Counted from the first letter of the stretch, positions 35,026 to 45,027 are shown. The stretch is 64,000 nucleotides of DNA from Pseudomonadota bacterium (GCA_021838715.1 JAKCCX010000002.1:1-64000), one strand, 5' to 3'. Notes: a model not told the origin generated them from the letters alone. Numbers and translations are program-made.

Positions 35026-36723
35026 GTGACCATGCTTTTCGACCGGCTCGCGGGCGGGAAAATTCCAGGGTTCGCCCTGCGCGGGCCCCAATGGCTGGCG
35101 ACGATCGCGCTGGGCCTGTTGTACGCGCTGTCGGGGCCCTTGACGGACCTCTTCCCGCATGCGCGGTTCGGGGTGCAGCCCTGGAGCGCGCATCCGGCGA
35201 TCGCGCTGGTCATGGTCGTCTACGCCGGTGCCGGCGCCGCGCCGATCCTGTTTTCCGCTGTGCTGGCCTCCTGGTGGCTGGTGCCCGTTGCCGACACGGC
35301 GACGGGCGAGTTTTCCGCCGCCCTGGTGTTGACGGCGGTGTATCTGGGCGCAGGGCTGGCGCTGGACCGCACCACCAATTGGCGCAATCCGGAGCACGGC
35401 CTGCGCGACCTGGTGGGGTTCCTGGCGGTCGCCACCATCCTCGCGTTGCTGGTTTCCCTGGTCGACGGCACGCCGTCGGTGCTCTCCGGCGCGGTGGGCG
35501 GGCGGACCGAGCCGGTCCTGTTCCTGCGCCTGTTCGTCGCCAACCTGCTGGGGCTGGTGGTGCTCGCCCCGCTGCTGATGTACATCGCCGCCGACGGATT
35601 GCGCGCGGCGCTCGCCCGGTTGGCCGCGCGGGCGGCGCTGCGGGACAGCGTCCTGTTCCTCGTGGTTCAGGGAGGCATCCTCGAACTGGTGTTCGGCCTG
35701 CGTCTCTGGGACGAATTCCGCATGTCGTACCTGCTGTTCCTGCCGGTCGGGGTGGTTGCGATGCGCCTCGGGCTGCTCGGCGCGGCCCTTGCGCTGCCCT
35801 TGACCCAGGTGGGGATGCTGGCGGCGTTGTCCTGGACGGGGACGAGCACCGGGACGGCCTTCGAATTCCAGTTGGCGATGCTGACCCTGTCGGTGACAGC
35901 GCTGGCGATGGGCGTTCTGGCCGACGACCAGCGTCGCGCCGCCGCCCGCATCGCCGAACATGAGCTGGCGTTGCGCGAACATGATCGTGCGCTGGCGCAG
36001 GCGCAGCGCACGGCGTCGACCGCCGAGCTCGCCGCCGCCCTGGCGCACGACCTCAGCCAGCCGCTTTCGGCGATCGGCACCTATGCCCGGGCCAGCCAGG
36101 TGCTGGCGCAACGCGGCGATGCGGATCGCAGCCAGTTGATCGACACGCTCGGCCGCATCGCGCAGGAGAGCGCCCGCGCCGGGCAGTACGTGCGGCGCAT
36201 GCGCGACTTCTTCCGCACCGGCGTTTCGCATCAGGACCGGATCGCGGCGGCGGACCTGATCGGCAATACCTACGAACATCTGAGCGACCGTGCCCGGCGG
36301 GCACGGATCCGCTGGCGTTCGCGGATCGAGCCGGGCCTGCCGCCGCTGCGGGTCGACGCGGTGCAGATGGGCGCCGTGCTCGCGAATCTGCTGAACAACG
36401 CCTATGATGCCCTCGCCGATTGGCAGGGTCCGCGCGAAATCCGATGCGATGCCTACCGGATCCAGGAGGGAACGAGGACGATGCTGCGGATCCGGGTGCA
36501 GGATACTGGGCCCGGTATCGCGTCGGAGGTTCGCGAGCGGCTTTTCACGCCGCTGGCGACCACCAAGCCGGGGGGGATGGGGCTGGGCTTGGCGCTGTCC
36601 CGCTCGATCACGGAGCGGCAGGAGGGCCGCCTCTGGTTCGATCCGGAGGCGGAGCGCACGACGTTTTGTCTGGATCTGCCGGTCCAGGACCCGGAATCGC
36701 CGGGAACGCATGGCGATACGTGA
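35026..36723 (+). CDS. Membrane sensor histidine kinase with MASE1-like input domain
   Basis: 565 residues. About eight membrane segments fill residues 20-300, a layout like MASE1 sensor domains. A short coiled coil (about 305-330) leads to AHDLSQPLSAI with acceptor His341. The ATPase domain has the N box LANLLNNAYDAL, G1 DTGPGI and G2 GGMGLGLALS. The HDLxQP His box and compact core are typical of FixL/DctB-type kinases that pair with FixJ-like regulators, and one lies convergently at 36855-37481. The start could be GTG 35026 or ATG 35032; neither has a strong ribosome site. The sensed signal is unknown. The following 131 bases show only weak hairpins. Confidence 0.87.
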   Translation: MTMLFDRLAGGKIPGFALRGPQWLATIALGLLYALSGPLTDLFPHARFGVQPWSAHPAIALVMVVYAGAGAAPILFSAVLASWWLVPVADTATGEFSAALVLTAVYLGAGLALDRTTNWRNPEHGLRDLVGFLAVATILALLVSLVDGTPSVLSGAVGGRTEPVLFLRLFVANLLGLVVLAPLLMYIAADGLRAALARLAARAALRDSVLFLVVQGGILELVFGLRLWDEFRMSYLLFLPVGVVAMRLGLLGAALALPLTQVGMLAALSWTGTSTGTAFEFQLAMLTLSVTALAMGVLADDQRRAAARIAEHELALREHDRALAQAQRTASTAELAAALAHDLSQPLSAIGTYARASQVLAQRGDADRSQLIDTLGRIAQESARAGQYVRRMRDFFRTGVSHQDRIAAADLIGNTYEHLSDRARRARIRWRSRIEPGLPPLRVDAVQMGAVLANLLNNAYDALADWQGPREIRCDAYRIQEGTRTMLRIRVQDTGPGIASEVRERLFTPLATTKPGGMGLGLALSRSITERQEGRLWFDPEAERTTFCLDLPVQDPESPGTHGDT

Positions 36724-36854
36724 AGCCCTTACGAATTCGCCGCTTTTGGCGGGCGGACAAGATCGCTAAGGTTGCGCGTTCGCCGAAAAGGCCGCGGCTT
36801 CGGTTTGTACGGTATGCGGGCTCCCGCTTGGAAGCCCGATTCAATTGCGAGGTT

Positions 36855-37481
36855 TCAGTGTCGGGTATTTTCTGTCGGCTCATGCAGCGGTTGCACGAGC
36901 CGGACCAGGTCGGGAATGCGGCGGACGTCGAGTTTGTGCATCAGTCTCGCCTTGTAGACTTCGACGGTTCGCGCGCTGATTCCCAACTCCACCGCGATTT
37001 CCCGGTTATGCCGTCCGGCCACCACCAAGTCCATCACCTCGCGTTCGCGCGAGGTCAGGCGTGCCACCCGTTCGGCGACCCGCTCGGACTCGCGTTCGGA
37101 TTCCCAGTATCGTTCGTCGCGCGCGATGGCCGCGTCGACCACTTCCACCAGGCGGTCGTTGTCGACGGGTTTTTCGAGAAAGTCGAATGCGCCGGCCTTG
37201 AGGGCGTTGCGCGCGGTGGGTACGTCGCCGTGCGCGGTCAGGAAGAGCACCGGCAGACGGATCTGTTTTTCCGCCAGACGGTTCTGGAGTTGCAGACCGT
37301 TCATGCTTCCCAACTGCACGTCGAGAATCGCGCAGCCGCGGCAGTTGCCGTCGACATGCGCGAGAAACGATTCGGCGGAATCGAACACCTGGGTCGCGAG
37401 GCCGCGGAATCCGAGCCACATGGCGAGGGATCGGCGGACTGCGTCGTCGTCATCGACGATGTATACGGTGGGTCGGTACAT
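36855..37481 (-). CDS. FixJ/NarL-type response regulator with LuxR-like HTH
   Basis: 208 residues: receiver domain with D10-D13 acidic cluster, phospho-acceptor D54 in AILDVQLG, the switch Thr in FLTAHGD and Lys in EKPVDN. A linker of about 20 charged residues is followed by the LuxR HTH, LTSREREVMDLVVAG and ISARTVEVYKARLMHKL. It is the natural partner of the kinase at 35026-36723. Its start is only 45 bases from the start of the divergent RND permease, so it probably controls that efflux operon; this is inferred from position. Confidence 0.93.
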   Translation of the reverse strand: MYRPTVYIVDDDDAVRRSLAMWLGFRGLATQVFDSAESFLAHVDGNCRGCAILDVQLGSMNGLQLQNRLAEKQIRLPVLFLTAHGDVPTARNALKAGAFDFLEKPVDNDRLVEVVDAAIARDERYWESERESERVAERVARLTSREREVMDLVVAGRHNREIAVELGISARTVEVYKARLMHKLDVRRIPDLVRLVQPLHEPTENTRH

Positions 37482-37526
37482 GGCTGAGATTATCCTTTAT
37501 TGGTTTCTTGGAAAACGAGAGCAATC

Positions 37527-40500
37527 GTGTCCCTGGTTGATTTTGTCCTAAAAAGACCGTACACAGTTCCCGCCGTTCTGATTCTGATCTGCATGTTGGG
37601 GATCGGAGCCGCACTGCGCATGCCGGTCGACATCTTCCCCGAGATCGACATCCCGGTGGTCAGCGTCGTCTGGACCTACAACGGCATGAGCGCGGAGGAC
37701 ATGCAGAACCGCATCATCACGCTGCATGAGCGCCAGATGGCCTCGCTGGTCGACGACATCGAGCGCATCGATGCGACGAGCTATTACGGCGTGGGCGTCG
37801 AGAAGGTCTACCTCCACGAAGGCGCAAACGTCTCGCGGGCGGTGGCGCAGGTCGCCAGCTCGGCCCTGGTGGTGTTGAAGTACATGCCCTACGGCATCAC
37901 GCCGCCGATGGTGATCCGCTACGGCGCCACCGACGTGCCGATCATCCAGTTGAGCCTGTCGAGCAAGACGCTGCCCGACACCAAGCTCAACGACCTGGGG
38001 CAGAACATCATCCGCCCGGCGCTCGCCGTGGTCCATGGCGCCGAGGTGCCGTATCCCTACGGCGGCAAGCCGCGGGTCATCATGGCCGACCTCGATGAGC
38101 GTGCGCTGCAGGCGCGAGGCCTCACGCCCGCCGACATCGCCAAGGCGCTGTTGCACCAGAACGTGATCCTGCCGGCCGGCGACGTCAAGATCGGCCACAA
38201 GGACTACACCTTGACGATGAACAACAGCCCCAATGTCATCGACGAGATCAACTCCTTCCCGGTGGGCGAGATCAACAACAAGACCATCTTCATGCGCGAC
38301 GTCGCGCGGGTGCACGACGGCTTCCAGATCCAGACCAACTCGGTGGCGGTCAACGGCCGGCCCGGCGCGCTGATGACGATCCGCAAGACCGGCGGCGTCT
38401 CCACGCTCTCGGTGATCAACGGCATCCGCGCGGTCCTGCCCTACATGAATCGCATCATGCCCAAGGGCGTGAAGATCACGCCGCTGTTCGACCAGTCGGT
38501 GTTCGTCAAGGCGGCGCTCAACAGCGTGGCGATGGGCGGCGCGATGGCGGCGGGACTGACGGCGATGATGATCCTGCTCTTCCTCGGCAACTGGCGGCTG
38601 ACGCTCATCATCCTGGCGGCGATCCCGCTGTCGATCGTCACCGCCGTGCTCATCATGTACGTCGGGGGCAACACGCTCAACACCATGACGCTGGGCGGAT
38701 TCTCGCTCGCGGTGGGGATCCTGGTCGACAACGGCACGGTGGTGATCGAGAACATCGAGCGCCACGTGCGCACCGGGGCCGGGCTGCACAAGGCCATCCT
38801 GCGCGGCTGCGGCGAAGTCGGCGTTCCGACCATGTTGGCGACGCTGTGCATCTGCATCGTGTTCATCCCGGTGTTCCTGCTGCAGGGAACGGCCAAGTAC
38901 CTGTTCTCGCCGCTGTCGCTGTCGGTGATCTGCTCCCTGCTGGCGAGCCTGGCGCTGTCGTTCACGATGGTGCCGCTGCTCTTCAAGTACCTGATGCGCG
39001 CCTCGGTCGAGGCCCATGCCAAGCACGAGCATGCCGCGCACGACGTTGCGCACGCGGGGAAGGCCGAGACGCCGACCGTGCTGGGGCGGATCGGCAACGC
39101 GCTCTACGGCATCCACCTCGCATTCGAGCACGGCTTCACCGTGTTCCGCGAGGGCTATCGCAATGCCGTTTCCTGGGCGGTGACGCGGCCGAAGACGGTG
39201 ATCGCCTTCTTCGTCGGCCTGATGGTGGTCTCGCTTTCGCTCTTCCCTTTCCTCGGCCGCGACTTCTTCCCGCAGGTCGATGCCGGGCAGATGCGGTTGC
39301 ATGTGCGCGCGCCTTCGGGAACGCGGATCGAGCAGACGCAGGCGTATTTCGCGCAGGTGGAAGGTTCGATCCGCAAGATCGTCGGCAACGACCAGATCTC
39401 GGTGATCCTGGACAACATCGGCCTGCCGTATAGCGGGATCAACATGGCGCTGTCCGATTCGGCGACGGTGGGTCCGATGGACGGCGAAATCCTGATCTCG
39501 CTCAACAAGGAGCACAAGCCCACCGCCGGCTTCGTCGCCGAATTGCGTCGCAAGCTGCCGCGCGAGTTCCCCGAACTGACCTTCTTCTTCCAGCCCGCGG
39601 ACATCGTCGACCAGGTGCTCAATTTCGGGCAGCCTGCGCCGATCGACATCCAGGTCTCCGGCTACAACAGCGACGCGACCTACGACGTGGCGAAGCGCAT
39701 CATGCGCGACATCGCCAAGCTCCCCGGCATCGTCGATTCGCACGTCTTCCAGGTTCCGGATTCGCCGTCGCTCACGATCGACGTCGATCGCGCGCTGGCG
39801 ACCGATGTCGGCGTGAACCAGCTCGCGAGCGCCAACAGCGTGCTGGTGGCGACCAACTCCAGTGCGCAGCTGGCGCCGAATTTCTGGGTCGATCCGCGCA
39901 ACGCCGTGAGCTACCCGCTGGTGGTGCAGGTGCCCCAGTACAAGATCGACACCGGTCCGGATCTCTGGACGATTCCGGTCAAGACCAAGCCCGGCGATCC
40001 GCGGCAGCTGCTCATGAACGTGTCCAAGTTCGGCCGGGCGCCGGTTCCGCTGGTGGCGTCGCAGCACAACATCCGCCCGGTGTTCGACGTGCAGGCGGAC
40101 GTGCAGGGCACCGACCTGGCCTCGGCCGCGAAGGAGATCAACCAGGTGCTCGATCGCGATCGGCCGCCGCCCGCCAAGGCGATCAAGGTCACGCTTTCCG
40201 GGCAGATCGATACCATGCAGCAGAGCTACACCGGCCTTTTCACCGGGATCGCCCTCGCCGTGGTGCTGGTCTATCTCTTCCTCGTGATCAACTTCCAGAG
40301 CTGGATCGATCCGCTGATCGTGATCACTGCGGTGCCGTTCGCGCTGGGAGGGGTGATGTGGATGCTCTTCCTCACCCGTACCCATCTGAGCGTCCCGGCG
40401 TTGATGGGCACCCTGATGTGCATCGGCCTGACCACCGCAAACAGTATTCTGGTCGTGACCTTTGCCAACCAGCGGATGGACAAGGGCGACGATTCGCTCA

Positions 40501-40769
40501 CTGCCGCGGTTTCGGCCGGTTACATGCGCCTGCGGCCGGTGCTGATGACCGCGGGCGCGATGATCCTGGGCATGATCCCGATGGCGCTTGGTGTTGGCGA
40601 GGGCGGTGAGCAGAACGCGCCGCTCGCCCGTGCGGTGGTCGGCGGTCTGCTCTTCGCGACCTTTGCCACCCTGGTTTTCGTTCCGACGATGTACCGGCTG
40701 CTGCGGCGCCGGCCGTCGGGTTTGGTTCCGCATATTCCCCACATGAACATGGAGAGAGGTACACCGTGA
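37527..40769 (+). CDS. RND-family efflux permease (HAE1-like)
   Basis: 1080 residues from GTG 37527, preceded by GAGAG 5 bases upstream; the ATG at 37500 lacks a ribosome site. There are twelve membrane segments in two halves, each with a large periplasmic loop (about 40-330 and 560-860). A His/Ala-rich cytoplasmic loop lies between the halves. The usual proton-relay pair in TM4 (AcrB D407-D408) reads D401-N402 in GILVDNGTVVIEN, and the TM10 lysine (AcrB K940) is Ala971 in GLTTANSIL. It extrudes an unknown substrate with the adaptor and outer-membrane genes that follow. The order permease-adaptor-OMF is less usual than adaptor-permease-OMF. The stop overlaps the adaptor start as GTGA. Confidence 0.9.
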   Translation: MSLVDFVLKRPYTVPAVLILICMLGIGAALRMPVDIFPEIDIPVVSVVWTYNGMSAEDMQNRIITLHERQMASLVDDIERIDATSYYGVGVEKVYLHEGANVSRAVAQVASSALVVLKYMPYGITPPMVIRYGATDVPIIQLSLSSKTLPDTKLNDLGQNIIRPALAVVHGAEVPYPYGGKPRVIMADLDERALQARGLTPADIAKALLHQNVILPAGDVKIGHKDYTLTMNNSPNVIDEINSFPVGEINNKTIFMRDVARVHDGFQIQTNSVAVNGRPGALMTIRKTGGVSTLSVINGIRAVLPYMNRIMPKGVKITPLFDQSVFVKAALNSVAMGGAMAAGLTAMMILLFLGNWRLTLIILAAIPLSIVTAVLIMYVGGNTLNTMTLGGFSLAVGILVDNGTVVIENIERHVRTGAGLHKAILRGCGEVGVPTMLATLCICIVFIPVFLLQGTAKYLFSPLSLSVICSLLASLALSFTMVPLLFKYLMRASVEAHAKHEHAAHDVAHAGKAETPTVLGRIGNALYGIHLAFEHGFTVFREGYRNAVSWAVTRPKTVIAFFVGLMVVSLSLFPFLGRDFFPQVDAGQMRLHVRAPSGTRIEQTQAYFAQVEGSIRKIVGNDQISVILDNIGLPYSGINMALSDSATVGPMDGEILISLNKEHKPTAGFVAELRRKLPREFPELTFFFQPADIVDQVLNFGQPAPIDIQVSGYNSDATYDVAKRIMRDIAKLPGIVDSHVFQVPDSPSLTIDVDRALATDVGVNQLASANSVLVATNSSAQLAPNFWVDPRNAVSYPLVVQVPQYKIDTGPDLWTIPVKTKPGDPRQLLMNVSKFGRAPVPLVASQHNIRPVFDVQADVQGTDLASAAKEINQVLDRDRPPPAKAIKVTLSGQIDTMQQSYTGLFTGIALAVVLVYLFLVINFQSWIDPLIVITAVPFALGGVMWMLFLTRTHLSVPALMGTLMCIGLTTANSILVVTFANQRMDKGDDSLTAAVSAGYMRLRPVLMTAGAMILGMIPMALGVGEGGEQNAPLARAVVGGLLFATFATLVFVPTMYRLLRRRPSGLVPHIPHMNMERGTP

Positions 40770-42040
40770 GCGAATCCGGTCACGAAAAAGAGGCACACAC
40801 CCCGGTCACGGACGAGGATCCGGACGAGGGCCGCGCTTCCACCGAGTTCTCGGAAAGCACCGGCGGTACGGTGCGGCGGGGCGTAATCGGTTTCGTCGTC
40901 CTGCTGGTGGCTGCTTTTTCCGTGGTGGCCGTCAAACGCTGGCACGACGCCCATCATCTCCGAGCGGAGTCCGCTGCCGAAGTGAAGCAGAAGATCGCCG
41001 TCGATGTGGTGACGGTGAAGGGAACGCCGCACGGCGCGCAGCTGACCTTGCCGGGGGAAACCGCCTCCTGGTACGAGGCGACGATCTACGGGCGGGTCGA
41101 CGGCTACGTTGCGAAATGGTGGTCGGACATCGGCGACCATGTGCGCAAGGGCCAGGTTCTGGCGCTCATCGACACCCCGGAACTCGACGCCCAGCTCGCG
41201 GCTGCCCGGGCGCGGGTGCATGCCGACAAGGCGATCGTGCGTGTGCGCAAGGCCGAGGAAGAGTTCGCGACGACGACCTACATCCGCTGGCGTGATGCGC
41301 CCAAGGGCGTGGTCTCGGTCCAGGACCGCGAGGAGAAGAAGGCCGACTACGTCAGTGCGAAGGCGCGATTGAACGCCGCGCGCGCCCAGGTGGCGCTGGC
41401 CCAGGCTGACGTCAACCACTACTCGGCGCTCACCACGTTCAAGAAGGTCACGGCGCCGTTCACCGGCACCGTGGTGGCGCGCGAGATCGACGTCGGCAAT
41501 CTGGTGACGGCGGGCAGCACGGCGTCGACCACGCCGCTCTATCGCATCAGCCAGGACAATCCGATGCGGATCTTCGTCGATGCGCCCCAGGCGGTGGCCA
41601 ACGATCTGCGCCATCCGGGGACGCCGGTGACGATCCGGGCCAACGACCTGCCCGGGAAGCTGTTCCATGGCACCGTGACCCGGACCGCGCAAGCGATCGA
41701 CCCGGACGCGCGGACCCTGAAGGTGGAAATCGACCTGCGCAACCTGAGCCACGTCCTGATCCCGGGGATGTACGTCGACGTTCGCTTCAACCTTCCCAAC
41801 AACGGGCTGTTCCAGGTGCCCGCGGCGGCGATGGTCTTCGAGTCGAGCGGCCCGCACGTGGCGGTGGTCGACGCCAACGGCGTGGTGCATTTCCGCCGCG
41901 TGACGATTGCGCGCGACGAGGGCAACGTGCTTGACCTCTCGTCGGGCGTCCACCCGGGCGACCGGGTGGCGCTGAACATCAGCAGCCAGATCGCCGATGG
42001 CGAATCGGTGATCGCGAACGACGTGGGGAGCGAGAAATGA
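40766..42040 (+). CDS. RND efflux periplasmic adaptor (membrane fusion protein)
   Basis: 424 residues. One N-terminal membrane helix (about 40-56) is followed by a lipoyl half-motif, a helical hairpin (about 130-210), the second lipoyl half TAPFTGTVVAREIDVGNLV, and beta-barrel and membrane-proximal domains. A hydrophilic, acidic 35-residue cytoplasmic tail precedes the helix. It bridges the permease and the OMF channel. The GTG start at 40766 follows GGAGAGAGG. Both ends overlap neighbours (GTGA and ATGA), so the three pump genes form one operon. Confidence 0.92.
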   Translation: MSESGHEKEAHTPVTDEDPDEGRASTEFSESTGGTVRRGVIGFVVLLVAAFSVVAVKRWHDAHHLRAESAAEVKQKIAVDVVTVKGTPHGAQLTLPGETASWYEATIYGRVDGYVAKWWSDIGDHVRKGQVLALIDTPELDAQLAAARARVHADKAIVRVRKAEEEFATTTYIRWRDAPKGVVSVQDREEKKADYVSAKARLNAARAQVALAQADVNHYSALTTFKKVTAPFTGTVVAREIDVGNLVTAGSTASTTPLYRISQDNPMRIFVDAPQAVANDLRHPGTPVTIRANDLPGKLFHGTVTRTAQAIDPDARTLKVEIDLRNLSHVLIPGMYVDVRFNLPNNGLFQVPAAAMVFESSGPHVAVVDANGVVHFRRVTIARDEGNVLDLSSGVHPGDRVALNISSQIADGESVIANDVGSEK

Positions 42041-43614
42041 AGTTGGAACGAGCGGCCCGTCGCCGCTCCCGCAGCATCCTCGCCGGCGCGGTGCTGGCGG
42101 CACTGTGCCTTGGGGGCTGCGCGGTCGGCCCGGACTACCATCGTCCCAAGCCGGACGCACCGAAGCAGTTCGCGGTGCAGGCCGGGGTCCATTCCGCCAA
42201 GGGTGCCCAGGATGACCCGGCGGCGATCGCCAATTGGTGGCACAACCTGCACGACCCCGAGCTCGATTCGCTCGTCGCCCGGGCGCTGAAGGACAATCCC
42301 GGCCTCGAGATCGCCCTTACGCACCTGCAGCAGGCGCGCACCTATGAGGTCGCGGTCACCGGTCTCGCCTTGCCCAGCGTCAACCTCGGCGCAGGCGGCG
42401 GGCGGGGTACCGGAGCAAACCTCGATCGCGGCGGACTCGCTCCGGGAGCGCTGCATGCCGCCGACAATCGGCGGCTGAGCGGCGCGGGGATCGATCGCAT
42501 CGATTACGTTGCCGGCGGCATGGCCCAATGGAACCTCGACCTGTTCGGCCGCTATCGCCGGATGATCGAAGCCGCGCGCTATCAATCGCAGGCGCAGATG
42601 GCGTCGCGCGATGCCGTCCAGGTGGCGGTGGTGGCCCAGGTGGTGCGGGCGTATGTCGACCTGCGGGGCCTGCAGACGCAACTCCTCGTGCTGCGGCAGA
42701 ACGAACTCGCCGCCAGTGATCTGTGGCATCTGATGCAGGCCCGCTACAACCGCGGGATCACCAACGAACTCGATGCGACCCTGGCGCGCCGCCAACTGGA
42801 TATCGTCCGGGCGGAGATCGGGCCGGTGCTGGGGCGGATCGAGGCGGCGCAGGACCAGATCGCCGTCCTGCTCGGGCATTACCCCGAAGACCTGCGCGCG
42901 GAACTGTCGAGGCCGGCGTTGATCCCCAATCTGCCGGATGAAATCGACCCGGGCGTCCCGCTGGCGCTGCTGCGGCGCCGACCGGACGTCCGCGAGGCGG
43001 AATGGGAACTGGCGAGCGCTACGGCCAACGTGGGCGTCGCAACGGCGGCGCTCTTTCCGAGTCTTACGGTCGTCGCCGGCCTGGGGCAGGAGGGAACCAG
43101 CCTCAATTCGCAGTTCCTGCCGAGCAACTCGTACCGGATCTGGTCGCTGGGCTACGGTGCGATCCTCCCGCTGCTCGATTTCGGCACGCTCGACGCGCTT
43201 GCCGACGTCGCCGACCTGCAATCCCATGCGCAGTACGTGCACTACAAGCAGACGGTGCTGAACGCGGTTGCCGACGTCGATACCTCGATGGCCGCATTCC
43301 GGGCGCAGCAGGAGCGACTGCGGGAACTGGCCGATGCGGTGGTGGCCAGCGAGCGCGCGATGCTGCTGGCGTCCGAGCGCTACGACCGGGGCCTCACGGA
43401 CTTCCTGAACGTCGCCGATGCGCAGCGGCAGGAGTACGACCTCGAAGGCCAGTACGCGGTCGACCAGACCTTGCTCGCCGAGCGCTATGTCGCGGTGTAC
43501 CAGTCCCTGGGCGGCGGCTGGGAGAACTATGGCGGACCGCCGAAGATCCGCATGCCGCAACCGGCGATCATGGCGATGTTCCGGCGCCTGGCCAACCCCG
43601 GCACCGGACGCTGA
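42037..43614 (+). CDS. Outer-membrane efflux lipoprotein, NodT/OprM family
   Basis: 525 residues. A signal peptide ending in the lipobox LGGC (C28) is followed by AVGPDYHRP, the standard opening of NodT-family channels. Two long helical repeats (about 90-300 and 320-500) form the trimeric tunnel. It completes the tripartite pump with the preceding permease and adaptor. A strong bidirectional terminator follows 17 bases after the stop. Confidence 0.94.
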   Translation: MKLERAARRRSRSILAGAVLAALCLGGCAVGPDYHRPKPDAPKQFAVQAGVHSAKGAQDDPAAIANWWHNLHDPELDSLVARALKDNPGLEIALTHLQQARTYEVAVTGLALPSVNLGAGGGRGTGANLDRGGLAPGALHAADNRRLSGAGIDRIDYVAGGMAQWNLDLFGRYRRMIEAARYQSQAQMASRDAVQVAVVAQVVRAYVDLRGLQTQLLVLRQNELAASDLWHLMQARYNRGITNELDATLARRQLDIVRAEIGPVLGRIEAAQDQIAVLLGHYPEDLRAELSRPALIPNLPDEIDPGVPLALLRRRPDVREAEWELASATANVGVATAALFPSLTVVAGLGQEGTSLNSQFLPSNSYRIWSLGYGAILPLLDFGTLDALADVADLQSHAQYVHYKQTVLNAVADVDTSMAAFRAQQERLRELADAVVASERAMLLASERYDRGLTDFLNVADAQRQEYDLEGQYAVDQTLLAERYVAVYQSLGGGWENYGGPPKIRMPQPAIMAMFRRLANPGTGR

Positions 43615-43631
43615 CTCCCCCTCAAAAAAAA

Positions 43632-43664
43632 CGGCCCGGACAGATGTCCGGGCCGAAATTTTTT
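43632..43664. terminator. Bidirectional intrinsic terminator between pump operon and porin
   Basis: CGGCCCGGAC (43632-43641), loop AGAT, GTCCGGGCCG (43646-43655), followed by AAATTTTTT. A run of seven or more A precedes the stem, giving a U tract on the other strand. It serves the pump operon (plus) and the porin (minus). Confidence 0.95.
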
Positions 43665-43716
43665 CTGAGGAGAACCGGGAAGCCGCGGCAGCGGTTCCCG
43701 GGGTGCTGCGAGATGC

Positions 43717-45027
43717 TTAGAACGCGTGGCGGAAGCCTGCGCCGATGATGCGGTTGCCCATGTTGGCTTCGCTGCCCGAGGTGTTGACCTTCATCAGGCC
43801 GGCGTACAGGTCGGACTGACGGGACAGGCGATAGTCGGCGAGCAGGGTGTAATAGTTCTCGGCGGCTGCGCCGATCGTGCTGCCCGTGATCCCGCTGGTG
43901 TACGCGTCCTTGCCGACGTGGTAGGTCGCCGCCGTCAGCGAGAAGGCGCGCGTGATGTGCTGCGTCGCGCCGATCCAGAGGACGTTCAGGTTGAACTGGC
44001 TGCCGTATTGCGCCGTCTTGACGCCTGCGACCGGGATGCCGAAGATCGAGGTCACATGGTCGGCGCCGGGGTTCGACGGGTTGGTGAATTCCTGGCGCTC
44101 GTAACCGCCGTTGACCGTGGTCTGGTGCCAGTCGTAGCGGGCGGCCAGCAGGAGGGCCTTGGTGTTGGCGGCGGTCACGTTGAGCGTGCCGGCCCCCGGC
44201 GTCACCCCCGGCGTCGCAAGGTAGCCGTTGGCGACGGTCCCGAGGGTGCCTTGGCCGTCGACGTGCAGCGCATCGTGGAACTCTTCATAGCCGAGTTGCA
44301 CGGCCAGCGGGCCGTCGACGTAGGTGCCGTCCAACTGGAAGGCATTCTGCGCCGCGGTGTAGCCCGCGACGCCGCCGAACTTGTACAGGCCGCCCAAGGT
44401 GAAACGACCGAGCGAGTACTCGTACTTGATGCTGTTGTCGACGCGCGAATCGTCGGTGTTGCCGCCGCCGCCGTAGCTGCCCGAATACCCCAGAGGCGAG
44501 AAGTCCTGCGCCTCGCCCAGCGGGTCGGTGATCGCCATGTTGTCGAGGAAGAAGCTGGTGTTGCGGCCGGCCGTCACCGTACCCCAGGTGTCGGACGACA
44601 GGCCGGCGAAGGCGCCGCGGGAGAACAGCTGACCGGAAATCGCGCTGTCCTGCGAAGCCGTGCCGCCGTTGGCCACGCCGAGGGCGGCGTTGGACAGGGT
44701 GCCGGTCGGGACGTTGATCGCGGATTCGAGCTTGAAGATCGCCTTCAGGCCGTTGCCCAGGTTTTCCTGGCCCTTGATGCCCCAGCGCGATTGGCTCAGG
44801 CCGCCGTTGACCATGCCGGTGACCGAGTGCGGAGCCGCCGTGTTGCTGACCGGGGTCGGGTTGCCGGTAACCGGGAAGTAGGAGTCGAAGTTCGCGTTGT
44901 GCTGGATGTTCGCGACGGCGGTGTCGAGAATTCCATACAGCGTCACGCCCGAGGAGTCATCCGCGAATGCGGCACCGGTGGCGACGGCCAGGGCCAGCGG
45001 AGCGAACTTGATTAGGGACTTACGCAA
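43717..45027 (-). CDS. Trimeric beta-barrel porin (betaproteobacterial general porin)
   Basis: 436 residues from the TTG at 45027, which has GGAG six bases upstream and yields the signal peptide MRKSLIKFAPLALAVATGAA with cleavage after AFA. The upstream ATG at 45075 would add 16 non-signal residues. The mature protein begins with SSGVTLYGILDTAV, shows many alternating beta strands and SRWGIKGQENLGNGLKAIFKLE, and ends in the outer-membrane sorting signal FRHAF with a terminal Phe. It allows passive diffusion of small solutes. Length and layout match Burkholderiales general porins. Regulation may involve the repeats at 45081-45110. Confidence 0.94.
   Translation of the reverse strand: MRKSLIKFAPLALAVATGAAFADDSSGVTLYGILDTAVANIQHNANFDSYFPVTGNPTPVSNTAAPHSVTGMVNGGLSQSRWGIKGQENLGNGLKAIFKLESAINVPTGTLSNAALGVANGGTASQDSAISGQLFSRGAFAGLSSDTWGTVTAGRNTSFFLDNMAITDPLGEAQDFSPLGYSGSYGGGGNTDDSRVDNSIKYEYSLGRFTLGGLYKFGGVAGYTAAQNAFQLDGTYVDGPLAVQLGYEEFHDALHVDGQGTLGTVANGYLATPGVTPGAGTLNVTAANTKALLLAARYDWHQTTVNGGYERQEFTNPSNPGADHVTSIFGIPVAGVKTAQYGSQFNLNVLWIGATQHITRAFSLTAATYHVGKDAYTSGITGSTIGAAAENYYTLLADYRLSRQSDLYAGLMKVNTSGSEANMGNRIIGAGFRHAF

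Noticed and set aside
36724-36854. Terminator or small RNA between the kinase and the FixJ-like regulator
   Set aside because: Only 4-6 bp stems without T runs were found.
37548-40796. A 1082-codon frame antisense to the RND permease
   Set aside because: Very His/Arg/Asp-rich, no membrane segments, no motifs; shadow of the real gene.
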